From NCBI GenBank assembly GCA_040389165.1, contig JAZKAK010000012.1, forward strand, positions 1 to 63,798: a DNA stretch of 63,798 nt, read 5' to 3'. A program made the position numbers and the translations under genes. Shown here one piece after another: positions 9,363 to 17,476 of this stretch (position 1 is its first letter; each line of letters begins with the position of its first letter). This DNA comes from CAIOTO01 sp040389165. GTDB lineage: Bacteria; Pseudomonadota; Alphaproteobacteria; Paracaedibacterales; CAIOTO01. The notes beneath the pieces were generated by a model. The model did not search any database, was not told the DNA's origin, and saw only the letters and a list, made by a program, of their open reading frames with translations.

Positions 9363-9782
9363 GAAAAACCTTTCAATGAATTTAGTGTCTATCTAGCACT
9401 ACTTTGATTCGTGATAGAAAAATATTATTAATGACATATACAAAGCAGGATACCCTTTTTATTGAAAAACTTCAACTAAGATTCAATTGCTCGATGTCAT
9501 TCCATAATTGCTGAAAAACCAATCCATAACGCAGTACTCACGTCCCCCCCCTGTGTTTTGCCCTGACTTGATCCGGGCATCTAGATCCGCGGGTCACACG
9601 AAGAGAAATCTAAGTTTTAAAAAACGTGAGCACTGCGTTCCATACGTTTGAAACAAGAGATTGGGCGAAAAAAACGTCGCTGTATTCATAAAATTTTAAT
9701 TAAAATAAATATTAATGAAAAATTAACCTCTGCAGTAGCAAGCTTTAACCAGAATACAAATCTTATGTGAAAATCTATTGCT
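9363..9782. other. gene-free region with repeats, upstream of the autotransporter
   Basis: No convincing gene is seen. The stretch contains the 108-bp inverted-repeat element at 9530-9637, including a run of eight C residues at 9544-9551. An AT-rich segment of about 120 bp follows, which would have to hold the promoter of the autotransporter gene. I could not identify a confident -35/-10 pair. Confidence 0.6.
9530..9637 (-). repeat. MITE-like element with CGCAGTG…CACGT inverted ends (copy 1)
   Basis: The ends CGCAGTACTCACGT (9530-9543) and ACGTGAGCACTGCG (9624-9637) are near-perfect inverted repeats of 14 bp. The inside contains GTGTTTTGCCCTGACTTGAT and GGGCATCTAGATC. A homologous copy lies at 18861-18981 in the opposite orientation. 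There is no coding capacity, so it is a non-autonomous repeat. Confidence 0.82.
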
Positions 9783-9946
9783 ATGCGTAAATACTCGGTC
9801 AACAGTCAACAGTCAACAGTCAACAGTCAACAGTCAACAGTCAACAGTCAACGGATTCGCGAAGCCACTCAGAACAGCCTCTTCAAAGGAAGCTTGGTAA
9901 GATCAGCAATGATGCATGGAGGCCGTTATTTGCATGGGCTGTCGTA
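9783..9946 (+). other. out-of-frame leader and signal-peptide region of the autotransporter
   Basis: An ATG at 9783 opens MRKYSVNSQQ and runs through the heptamer repeat, then stops at a TAA near 9900. The frame of the downstream autotransporter is also open here, from 9791 onward, but without any ATG, GTG or TTG. It reads RKLGKISNDAW then a hydrophobic segment RPLFAWAVVMQLNSASA ending in a signal-peptidase-like site. One extra 7-bp unit, or two fewer, would fuse the 9783 start to this signal peptide. The Shine-Dalgarno sequence before 9783 is weak. Confidence 0.65.
9798..9853 (+). repeat. heptanucleotide simple sequence repeat (GTCAACA)7
   Basis: Seven perfect GTCAACA units run from 9798 to 9846, followed by a partial GTCAAC at 9847-9852. 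The unit length is not a multiple of three, so gain or loss of a unit by slippage changes the frame between the ATG at 9783 and the autotransporter. With seven units the two are out of frame; five or eight would put them in frame. Confidence 0.97.
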
Positions 9947-11887
9947 ATGCAGTTAAATTCAGCAAGCGCCGTCCCTGCAACGTATTATAATGCACATGAT
10001 AATGCAGGTGTATGGACATCAACTGACAGTAATGGTAACAATTCAGCAACGATAGGCACACCTGCACTTGGATCTACATTTAACTCAACGAACGGTGGCA
10101 TAACACCTGCCTTAACTGTGAATAATGGTTATGCAGGTTTTAGTAATCATGGCGCCGGCACTGTTACCAATACTATCACTGGCGGAGTAAATATTAGCAA
10201 TGGTGGTTATGCGGATTTTAGTAATTCCGGCACCGGCACAGTGACAAGCACCATCACGGGCGGCATAAATCTTAGCAATGGTTATGCGGATTTTGGTAAT
10301 TACAGCAATGGTACTGCTACCAATACCATCACGGGCGGTATTACAGCTGATAATAGCTATGTGTATATGTATAAAGGAAACACAATTATAAATAATATAG
10401 ACACAATGACTCTCAATAATTCAATATTTTATATTGGGGGAGGCAGTAATAGTAGGACACATATAGATAACCTGAATTGGAATAGTGGAACTTTACGTTT
10501 TTATTTTGCTGATGGTAGTTTTGGCAATACAACAATTGATACATTAAATATTGGAAATGGACCATTAATAATAACTATGAGGACATACAATGGAAATTAT
10601 TCTTATACAAATCCATCTGATTTACACACTGAACAAACTCTTTTCACCGTTGGCACGGTAACTGGCGATCCATCAAATATTACACTTAATAACAACAACC
10701 CCTTTCACGAAGTCATCGCAACCAGCGGTGCACCTAATGGTATAACTGTTTCCCCCAACGGACAAGTAACCGTCACCCTTATTCCAACAGCAACATCCGC
10801 AACGACCAATCATATCGACGCCCTTAGCGCGGCAAGCGATTTACTACCAAGCTTACAAAATACAACCAGCCAAATGACGAATGACTTTGCCCCATCAGCC
10901 TACAAAGTTGCTAAAGCACGTGCAAATATGACCAAGATTATGCGCGAAAATCAGCGTGATTCACTTGAATCACTTATTACCGCACTGGCCAAAGAAGACA
11001 CAGGCACAATCACCAAAATCAGAGGTGATTTTCGTGTGTTTGCCGCACCCTATGTTACACAAATTCGTAACAATGGTATGGGTGGTTATATGGCTGGCTA
11101 TAGCGAAAAATATTATGGGATGTTAGTAGGTGGCAGTCATTATTTCAAAGCAAGCGGAGTCAATCTGCTGGGCATGATTGGGTTTGGCGCGTCGAAAACG
11201 CAACAGGATCGAAGTGTAAACAGCAATACTAACGGCAAAAACTTAATGCTGGGTCTTGATGTGCGAAAAACCTTTGTCGATGCATGGAATATTGGGTGGG
11301 ATTTTGAATCGAACCTCAGTGGTATCGCCGTAAAGAATGTGCAACAACGTCAAGGTAATCCAAGCCCGAGTCAAAGCTACATTGCCGTTTCGCGTTATAA
11401 TACGTATGCTGCGGCCTTTAAAAATGAAATAGGCCCAATCTTTATATTACCACACGGATTTTCAATTAAGCCCGACATTGGATTACAGGTAAATCAATCG
11501 AAACAGACTAAGATCCAAGAACAAAACGCTGGTATTTTCGCACAGAATTACAAAGAAACGATCGCACGTAACGGTGAAATTTATGGCGGCGTTGGTGTGC
11601 GCAAACAATGGAAAGCAGATGGCTTTGAAGGGAAAATTACGCTTAAATACGAAGTCGGCGAAAAATCCGGTAATGGCAAAAGCACATCAACGATTTACAC
11701 AGAAACAACGCCAGGGGGTGTGAATTCAACTGGCACGAAACCTGGCAAGACAACACATTATATCAATCTGTATGGATCCATGCTTGATATGAAAAGCAAT
11801 TGGAAATGTGTTCCTGGCATGACAGTCACACTTCAAAAAGGGCAAAAAAGTATCTCTGGAACGATTAAATTTGAACGTCGATTTTAA
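9947..11887 (+). CDS. autotransporter (type V secretion) with C-terminal beta-barrel
   Basis: The 646-aa frame consists of a Gly/Asn/Thr-rich passenger (residues 1-290) with repeated TNTITGGxxxSNGYADF-like units typical of a beta-helix. A linker with a likely alpha-helical plug lies near 290-350. The autotransporter barrel runs from about 360 to 646 and ends in the outer-membrane signature TIKFERRF with a terminal Phe. Such proteins export their own passenger to the cell surface. The first in-frame ATG lies inside the signal peptide (MQLNSASAVP), so translation from here would give a product without a usable signal. The complete signal peptide is encoded just upstream behind a slippage-prone heptamer repeat. 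The gene is probably OFF in this genome copy (inference). Confidence 0.85.
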   Translation: MQLNSASAVPATYYNAHDNAGVWTSTDSNGNNSATIGTPALGSTFNSTNGGITPALTVNNGYAGFSNHGAGTVTNTITGGVNISNGGYADFSNSGTGTVTSTITGGINLSNGYADFGNYSNGTATNTITGGITADNSYVYMYKGNTIINNIDTMTLNNSIFYIGGGSNSRTHIDNLNWNSGTLRFYFADGSFGNTTIDTLNIGNGPLIITMRTYNGNYSYTNPSDLHTEQTLFTVGTVTGDPSNITLNNNNPFHEVIATSGAPNGITVSPNGQVTVTLIPTATSATTNHIDALSAASDLLPSLQNTTSQMTNDFAPSAYKVAKARANMTKIMRENQRDSLESLITALAKEDTGTITKIRGDFRVFAAPYVTQIRNNGMGGYMAGYSEKYYGMLVGGSHYFKASGVNLLGMIGFGASKTQQDRSVNSNTNGKNLMLGLDVRKTFVDAWNIGWDFESNLSGIAVKNVQQRQGNPSPSQSYIAVSRYNTYAAAFKNEIGPIFILPHGFSIKPDIGLQVNQSKQTKIQEQNAGIFAQNYKETIARNGEIYGGVGVRKQWKADGFEGKITLKYEVGEKSGNGKSTSTIYTETTPGGVNSTGTKPGKTTHYINLYGSMLDMKSNWKCVPGMTVTLQKGQKSISGTIKFERRF

Positions 11888-11951
11888 TGAATGATGACAC
11901 AGCTCAATGAACATGACTTGTGTCATCACATAACAAACGTTTAATAGCAAA

Positions 11952-11977
11952 CGCAGGGGGAAAACGTGCACCCTACG
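11952..11977. repeat. solo end of the CGCAGTG-type element
   Basis: CGCAGGGGGAAAACGTGCAC followed by CCTACG, downstream of the autotransporter, matches the inner and outer end sequence of the element at 18861-18981 (AGGGAAAACGTGCACATTGC). Only one end is present. Confidence 0.5.
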
Positions 11978-11995
11978 TTAATAAGAAACTCAAAA

Positions 11996-12478
11996 CTACT
12001 TAATGGAAATAACGGTTCCACCTGTCATCGCAACCAAATCCGTTCCTTTTACATTAAAAACAGAATTTGGTGTGCCAGCCGCTGCCCAGACATTGTCAAA
12101 TTCCAATAGATCTTTATCGATAAAAATGAGCTTTATTGATTTCTTATGCCCAACAGGCGGAATACCGCCAATCGAAAAACCAGTGAAGTCGCGTGCAAAA
12201 TCCGCATTCGCTTTACTGACTTCCTCGCCCAATTGATGCTCGACACTTCGTTCGTTTACCCGATTCAAGCCAGAGACAAGCACCAATACAGGCTGCCCCA
12301 TCGACTGCGTTTTATAGATGAGTGATTTGACAATTTGCCCTACCTCGCACCCAAGCTCTGCTGCCGCATCACTCGCTGTTCGCGTGCTGTCGGAAAGTTC
12401 AATAACGTTGCATTCCACACCGTATTTTGTAAGTGCCGTTTGTACGCTAGGCGCACTTTTTGCTAATATTTGCTTCAT
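11996..12478 (-). CDS. ybaK: YbaK/EbsC-family aminoacyl-tRNA deacylase
   Basis: YbaK-family proteins hydrolyse mischarged tRNA, typically Cys-tRNA(Pro), as free-standing editing factors in the cytoplasm. The 160-aa length is normal. Family landmarks are the catalytic-lysine region VGQIVKSLIYK near residue 50, the central SGLNRVNER, and the Gly-rich loops GFSIGGIPPVGHKK and AAGTPNSVF. The conserved GxxxPxG-type loop is visible. It is transcribed alone; the MFS gene to its right is on the same strand, 47 bp away. The exact tRNA specificity (Pro, or another of the YbaK/ProX/PrdX group) is not deducible. Confidence 0.87.
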   Translation of the reverse strand: MKQILAKSAPSVQTALTKYGVECNVIELSDSTRTASDAAAELGCEVGQIVKSLIYKTQSMGQPVLVLVSGLNRVNERSVEHQLGEEVSKANADFARDFTGFSIGGIPPVGHKKSIKLIFIDKDLLEFDNVWAAAGTPNSVFNVKGTDLVAMTGGTVISIK

Positions 12479-12525
12479 TATTTTTTTCCTAAAAAAGTAG
12501 TTGTTAGTATACTCATTTTCTAACT

Positions 12526-13725
12526 TTACACAACCTTTTGATCAGTCCGCGCAATCATCAAAAATCCAATCACACTAACGGCGAGCGTCGCAGGAATCAC
12601 GCCTATGCCATAAACAAATGCACTCGCAACTTTTGTGCCACCACAGCTATGAATCACACATCCAATAACTGTATGAAACACCCAACCAAAGATCATGATA
12701 ATCATGTTAGCAACAGCCGTTGTTAGCCCTGCAACATGCTCTGGCACATACGTAGATGCTTTGTAAATCGCCAGAATCTGATAGGCGCAGCAGATACCAA
12801 CGCAAACAAAACTAATGGTCATCGTGCTTACCGTCAACATGTGCGCGACAAGTGCCCCAAACGTCGCCAACATTACAATACCTGCCCCTGCGATAACAGC
12901 AACATAACGTCCTGTTTTTTCGGCAACAAGGCTTAGCACTGGTGCACCAAAACACATGCCAATAAAGATCATGGATGGCAGATAGCTTGCAACAGCGCCG
13001 TCATATCCATAAACTTGTTTTAAAAATTCTGCGCCCCATACATCAGCAAAGCCTTCAAGTGGCCCTACCATTAACCCTGCCAAAAGGCAAATTGTAATAA
13101 CCTTGCGATTTGTCAGTACCAATTTTATATTAGACATGACTGAGCCATGATTCGTTGATTCCATCTTAGGAACGATGACATATGTCACAACCGCTAGCGC
13201 CAACCCAAGCATTGCAAAAATCTCGACAACGGCTTTATAGCCTAATTGAGCACACATATAACTTACAGGGGCGCCGCCATAAATTGCACCAATTAAGCCA
13301 ATCGTAACGGAAAGGCTGAGCATCCGTGTAAAGTACTTTTCAACGAACGCCATACGAATGATCTTAAACGTACCCAAAATTGCGGCTGATGACCCAATAC
13401 CAATCAACAACCGGCCAACCAATGGATACACCCAATGTTCAGCAAAAAGAATTGGCAACAAACCGACAACCGTAAGTAAAATACAACCTGACATGACATT
13501 CTTAGGGCCATAGCGATCAAGCATAATGCCAATTGGCAAATGCATCAGTGAATAACCAATGTAATAAATACCCGAAAATTGCCCAAAAACCGCGGCATCG
13601 ATGTGAAATTGATTCATAATATCGCCCAGCATAATATTGGGCATGACGCGTATAATGTATTGATATGCGTAGAAAATAGAGGCCGTCATCCAGACTGACC
13701 ATGCAATGGTGCGTGACTTAAACAT
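12526..13725 (-). CDS. major facilitator superfamily transporter
   Basis: This 399-aa inner-membrane carrier has about twelve hydrophobic helices. The first helix pair reads SIFYAYQYIIRVMPNIM, and loop 2-3 has GIMLDRYGPKNVM, a good MFS motif A. Carriers with this kind of opening are common in intracellular gammaproteobacteria and alphaproteobacteria, where they import amino acids or other host metabolites; applying that here is inference. The gene is on the same strand as ybaK and separated from ftsW by 77 bp. The substrate is unknown. Confidence 0.9.
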   Translation of the reverse strand: MFKSRTIAWSVWMTASIFYAYQYIIRVMPNIMLGDIMNQFHIDAAVFGQFSGIYYIGYSLMHLPIGIMLDRYGPKNVMSGCILLTVVGLLPILFAEHWVYPLVGRLLIGIGSSAAILGTFKIIRMAFVEKYFTRMLSLSVTIGLIGAIYGGAPVSYMCAQLGYKAVVEIFAMLGLALAVVTYVIVPKMESTNHGSVMSNIKLVLTNRKVITICLLAGLMVGPLEGFADVWGAEFLKQVYGYDGAVASYLPSMIFIGMCFGAPVLSLVAEKTGRYVAVIAGAGIVMLATFGALVAHMLTVSTMTISFVCVGICCAYQILAIYKASTYVPEHVAGLTTAVANMIIMIFGWVFHTVIGCVIHSCGGTKVASAFVYGIGVIPATLAVSVIGFLMIARTDQKVV

Positions 13726-13802
13726 AAGGTGTCCTTCTTGGAATTGAGTTGATAAATTAAGCGTGAAGTTAGAAAAAAGATAAATCGAACAAACTATTTT
13801 TG

Positions 13803-14945
13803 CTACAACAAATCAACAACGCCGTGTCGTTTGCGCGTCAGTCCCAGCAGCATCCCCATGGCGATGGCCAGCGCAATCAACGACGACCCACCATAGCTAA
13901 CAAATGGCATTGTCATTCCCTTGGTAGGAATTAAATGCAAGGCCGAAGCCATATTAACAAACGCTTGCAAACCAAATTGGATCACCAAACCTGACGCCGC
14001 CATCATGACGAACAAACTTGAGTCTTGCATGGAACGCATCAATGATCGCAAAACAATAAAAGCAAACAGCGCAACCATAAATAAACATAAAAACAAACCA
14101 AACTCTTCACCCGCTACGGCAAAAACAAAGTCAGCATGCGCGTCAGGGACATTTTTTTTAACAATCCCCTCCCCCGGCCCTCGGCCAAAAAAGCCGCCCT
14201 GCATAAAAGCCTTTAATGATTGTGTGACTTGATATAAATCTTGCTTAGGGTCGCCAGCTGAAGGATCAAAAAATTGATCCATGCGTCGTGCCACATGCGG
14301 AAATAGAAAATAGGCGCTACATAGACAAACGATACCAAGTCCTGCCAGAATTCCCATCCAAATCAATGGCATACCTGCCACAAATAACTGCCCAATCCAG
14401 GTTGATATCAATACGAGCGTCATCCCTAGATCTGGTTGCAACAGCAATAATACCATCAAAACAATCAACAACACTAATGACACTGAAAGGCCTGGGAATT
14501 CAGGATCTTTATATTTCTCGGCTAACATCCATGCGGCAAGCACGGCAAACGCTGGCTTGATAAATTCAGACGCCTGCAAGGATATTCCAGCAAGCATAAG
14601 CCATCGTTTTGCCCCCTTGATTTCGATTCCATAAAACAGTGTAGCAACAAGCATGATCACCCCCACTAAATACACAAACGAGGCAAGCCTACGTATATGT
14701 AATGGAGTTAATAATGAAATGCCAAACATGATAAGAAGGGCTGGCGGCACCATAATCAAATGACGCTTGACGAAAAAGAATGTGCCAAGGTTCAAACGAT
14801 TAGCTACAGGTGGGCTGGCAGCAAAACTAAGCAGTACACCAAGCGCAATAATGACAAGAATAGCACCTAAACTCCATCGATCAACGGTCCACCACCAGCG
14901 ACCAATAACACTTGTATCTCGTCTTGAAAAAATAGTTTTTGTCAT
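13803..14945 (-). CDS. ftsW: FtsW, SEDS-family septal peptidoglycan polymerase
   Basis: FtsW is the lipid II-polymerising glycosyltransferase of the divisome, working with a class B penicillin-binding protein in the inner membrane. The 380-aa product has about ten transmembrane segments. SEDS signatures present are GAKRWLMLAGISLQASEFIKP near residue 110, DLGMTLVL near 172, and the C-terminal PFVSYGGSSLIALAIAMGML near 348-367. The start ATG overlaps the murD stop by four bases (ATGA), showing translational coupling. The placement directly after murD is that of the dcw cluster, which points to FtsW rather than RodA. murG and murC, its usual downstream partners, are absent. Confidence 0.94.
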   Translation of the reverse strand: MTKTIFSRRDTSVIGRWWWTVDRWSLGAILVIIALGVLLSFAASPPVANRLNLGTFFFVKRHLIMVPPALLIMFGISLLTPLHIRRLASFVYLVGVIMLVATLFYGIEIKGAKRWLMLAGISLQASEFIKPAFAVLAAWMLAEKYKDPEFPGLSVSLVLLIVLMVLLLLQPDLGMTLVLISTWIGQLFVAGMPLIWMGILAGLGIVCLCSAYFLFPHVARRMDQFFDPSAGDPKQDLYQVTQSLKAFMQGGFFGRGPGEGIVKKNVPDAHADFVFAVAGEEFGLFLCLFMVALFAFIVLRSLMRSMQDSSLFVMMAASGLVIQFGLQAFVNMASALHLIPTKGMTMPFVSYGGSSLIALAIAMGMLLGLTRKRHGVVDLL

Positions 14946-16210
14946 TGGTGAGTCCTTGATTTTAAGCTATTTAAGGCCAATCGTTTAAATTCGTCACCAC
15001 GATGTTCAAAGTCACGGAATTGGTCATAACTCGCGCAGGCTGGTGAAAACAGAATGAGATAGTGTCGCAATGGATCGTACCCATGGGCGCGTACCTCGTT
15101 GCGCATATCAGCAAATGCAGCGCACACAGCTGTCTCAAGATCTCCACATGTTTTTGCGTCAATACTACCCTCTGTCGTTGCCAAAAATTCTTCTTGTGCA
15201 GCACCAATAAAATAAGCTTTTCTAATCATACTGAAATAAGGCTTAAGCGATTGAATGCCACCAGCTTTTGGTTTTCCACCTGCAATCCAATAAATATAAG
15301 GTAACGGCGCAAGCTGCGTATAGTGCACAAGTGCACGCTCTGTTGAATCAGCGTTCGTTGCCTTGCTGTCATTAATAATGCAAAAATCACTGCACGTATA
15401 AACAAGCTCCATCCGATGCGCTAATCCAAGAAAGGAATTGAAGCCCTTTACAATAAGGTCATGCGCAACACCCAATTTTGTGCATACCGCATAGGCAACA
15501 CGCATGTTTTCTTCATTATGCACACCAGGAAGCCGCTCAATCCCTGACAAATCATCAACTGGCTCGACACATTCCGCACCAATAACACGACATTTTGCAT
15601 GATTAAAAATACGATCTTTTGCCGCACTATACGCATCCATTGATCCATGACGATCAATATGGTCTTCGCTAACATTAGTCAGAACTGCTATATCAAGATC
15701 AATACGATTCGTTACTTCAAGCTGAAATGAGGAAAGTTCTAGCACATGCACCGAAACATCACGTTCATCCAACAATGACAATACCGGAACGCCAATATTA
15801 CCGCCCATAACCGCTTTTTTGCCAGCCATGTTTAAAATATGTGTGACCAGCGCCGTAGTCGTTGACTTACCGTTCGTTCCTGTGATGCCTACACACGCAA
15901 TAGATCCATCCCTATATTGATTAAATAAATCAATGTCCGTCATAACGGGAATGCCTTTGACAATAGCGGCCGCTGTTACAGGATGCGGTTGTGGCTTAAA
16001 AAATGGAATACCAGGACTTTGTATAACAGCTTTGATTGTTTCCCAGGGGATATCAATGATAGCGGATAATACATCTCTCCCCTCATAACATATGGCTTGA
16101 TCATCATACACAACGTAAGATTCCCCAATACGACCAAAGAAAGCCGCTGTTGCTTTGCCTGATCGCGCTAAACCCAAGATGAGATACGTTGATTGCTTTT
16201 GAATATTCAT
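14942..16210 (-). CDS. murD: UDP-N-acetylmuramoylalanine–D-glutamate ligase
   Basis: MurD adds D-glutamate to UDP-MurNAc-L-Ala in cytoplasmic peptidoglycan precursor synthesis. The 422-aa product begins with a Rossmann-like segment (YLILGLARSGKATAAFF). It contains the Mur-ligase ATP-binding loop GITGTNGKSTTTALV near residues 103-117, the central NVSEDHIDRHGSMDAY, and the C-terminal domain with WIAGGKPKAGG and LLFSPACASYDQF. murD and ftsW form a two-gene remnant of the dcw cluster with a 4-bp overlap. The start is the ATG immediately before the Rossmann strand. Confidence 0.96.
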   Translation of the reverse strand: MNIQKQSTYLILGLARSGKATAAFFGRIGESYVVYDDQAICYEGRDVLSAIIDIPWETIKAVIQSPGIPFFKPQPHPVTAAAIVKGIPVMTDIDLFNQYRDGSIACVGITGTNGKSTTTALVTHILNMAGKKAVMGGNIGVPVLSLLDERDVSVHVLELSSFQLEVTNRIDLDIAVLTNVSEDHIDRHGSMDAYSAAKDRIFNHAKCRVIGAECVEPVDDLSGIERLPGVHNEENMRVAYAVCTKLGVAHDLIVKGFNSFLGLAHRMELVYTCSDFCIINDSKATNADSTERALVHYTQLAPLPYIYWIAGGKPKAGGIQSLKPYFSMIRKAYFIGAAQEEFLATTEGSIDAKTCGDLETAVCAAFADMRNEVRAHGYDPLRHYLILFSPACASYDQFRDFEHRGDEFKRLALNSLKSRTHQ

Positions 16211-16631
16211 AAATTGGCTGTTAAAACGATGTATTTTTCTTTTACCATAACGTTTTTAATGTTATTCAGCAATCATTACATCATCTCGCATTAGTTATCT
16301 CACCGTCAGTTATGGAAATAATATAGCTGTTCACACTTAATTTGAGTATAAGGCGATCGAGGCTCGAAGCGCGGAGTGTACTAATACCATTTTCACTAAC
16401 TTTCAATTAGTGCAGTCCTCTGCAATATCTCTGTTGCTCATGTACAAGTGTACACTGCGCACCTCGAATTTTGATGTCTTACTACTCAAAACTTTTTGAA
16501 AACGGTATAACGTACATGAGCACTGCAGATTTCCGAAGATCAACGCCATAATCAATTTAAAAGTGAATGGCTATGATGCATTGAACCCCGTACATTGCCT
16601 ATGTTACACTTCAATCATAATCTCAAGATAA
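16211..16631. other. gene-free region containing a 125-bp repeat
   Basis: No gene is visible. The region holds the 125-bp ATACC-ended element at 16384-16508, a CATGAGCACTGCAG sequence right after it that resembles an end of the CGCAGTG family, and AT-rich DNA upstream of the toxin-antitoxin pair. The promoters for murD (leftward) and for the pair (rightward) must lie here. Confidence 0.6.
16384..16508 (-). repeat. 125-bp dispersed element with ATACC…GGTAT ends (copy A)
   Basis: The left end ATACCATTTTCACTAA and the right end TTTTTGAAAACGGTAT form an imperfect terminal inverted repeat. The reverse complement matches 61632-61756 almost base for base over the same 125 bp, and a more diverged copy lies at 17355-17455. 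It has no coding capacity. Confidence 0.88.
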
Positions 16632-17039
16632 ATGAAAATAATGACGTACTTAATTGATGGAATTAGCATTGACTCATTGATTAAGGCGTTTCGTAAATTT
16701 GAAATCTTTCGTCTCAATACGCATACAGAACATGAAAAAGCAGGAACTATTCAAGCTTTTGAGTATTGTTTTGAACTTGTTTGGAAAACAATGAAACGTC
16801 TTTTAGAAGTCCGAGGACAAATTCTAAATTCCCCACGTGAGGTAATACGTGCCGCAGCGCTGGAATCTTTCATTAACGATCCAGAGCTTTGGTTTGATTT
16901 TTTAAAGAAACGAAATATTACTGTCCATACCTATCAAGAAAAAGAAGCCGATGAAGTTCTCTCTATTCTAGAAAGCTTTTCAACAGAAGTTAAAGATTTT
17001 CTAAGCAAGATAGGGGTTGATCCAAATGTTTATGGATGA
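16632..17039 (+). CDS. HepT-like toxin / nucleotidyltransferase substrate-binding protein
   Basis: This 135-aa all-helical protein belongs to the HI0074-like group, partner of small MNT-domain nucleotidyltransferases. It carries the sequence KKRNITVHTYQEK near residues 95-107, an exact R-x4-H-x-Y motif, which in HepT toxins is the RNase active site and the target of AMPylation by the partner. AFEYCFELVWKTMKR near residue 45 is typical of the HI0074 group. The stop codon overlaps the start of the next gene, the usual toxin–antitoxin arrangement. It may instead be a non-toxic binding subunit, as first proposed for HI0074. Confidence 0.85.
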   Translation: MKIMTYLIDGISIDSLIKAFRKFEIFRLNTHTEHEKAGTIQAFEYCFELVWKTMKRLLEVRGQILNSPREVIRAAALESFINDPELWFDFLKKRNITVHTYQEKEADEVLSILESFSTEVKDFLSKIGVDPNVYG

Positions 17040-17355
17040 TCAGCATCTCAATATTGTTGAAAATGTCTTGAAAAAATACCCTTATACATTTTATGCTTTT
17101 GGATCACGGGCTAAAGGAAATCCAAAGAGACTATCCGATCTTGATCTTTGTTTTATTGAAAACATCCCCGGTAATATCAGATCGCATATTGATGAAGATT
17201 TTGAAAATTCCGACTTGCCTTATAAAGTAGACATTGTTGATTGGCATATGTGTGACGAAAATTTTCAAAAATTAATACGTAAAGACCTGCACCTTATTCA
17301 AATGGGTAAAGATTCACGAGAACTTATACTATTTTCAAAAAAGTTTGAGTGGTAA
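17026..17355 (+). CDS. MntA-like nucleotidyltransferase (antitoxin)
   Basis: This minimal nucleotidyltransferase is about 109 aa long. The motif GSRAKGNPKRLSDLDL near residues 25-40 is a textbook GS-x10-DxD nucleotidyltransferase site, with a third acidic residue in KVDIVDW near residue 71. In the MntA–HepT systems the enzyme adds AMP groups to the HepT tyrosine and neutralises the toxin. The gene overlaps the hepT-like stop by 14 bp; I chose ATG 17026, and ATG 17032 is equally possible. The stop codon TAA coincides with the first bases of a diverged 125-bp repeat, so the last residues may have been altered by insertion. Confidence 0.85.
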   Translation: MFMDDQHLNIVENVLKKYPYTFYAFGSRAKGNPKRLSDLDLCFIENIPGNIRSHIDEDFENSDLPYKVDIVDWHMCDENFQKLIRKDLHLIQMGKDSRELILFSKKFEW

Positions 17356-17455
17356 GTCTGCAAGATTCGAGCAGCGGAGTTTACTGAAGTAAATGAGCAG
17401 CGCAGACATCGCAGGAGGCTGCATCAATCAAACTTTAGTGAAATTGGTATTACGC
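17355..17455 (+). repeat. diverged copy of the 125-bp ATACC-ended element
   Basis: From TAAGTCTGCAAGATTCGAG to GTGAAATTGGTATTA the sequence aligns with the middle and right part of the element at 61632-61756, with several substitutions. The first ~25 bp of the element are missing. It begins at the stop codon of the nucleotidyltransferase gene. Confidence 0.65.
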
Positions 17456-17476
17456 CATTCTCAACATAGCAATAGC

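Noticed and set aside
9544..9551. Run of eight C residues upstream of the autotransporter, considered as a second phase-variation tract.
   Set aside because: It lies inside the inverted-repeat element, far from any start codon or recognisable promoter, so no switching effect can be argued.
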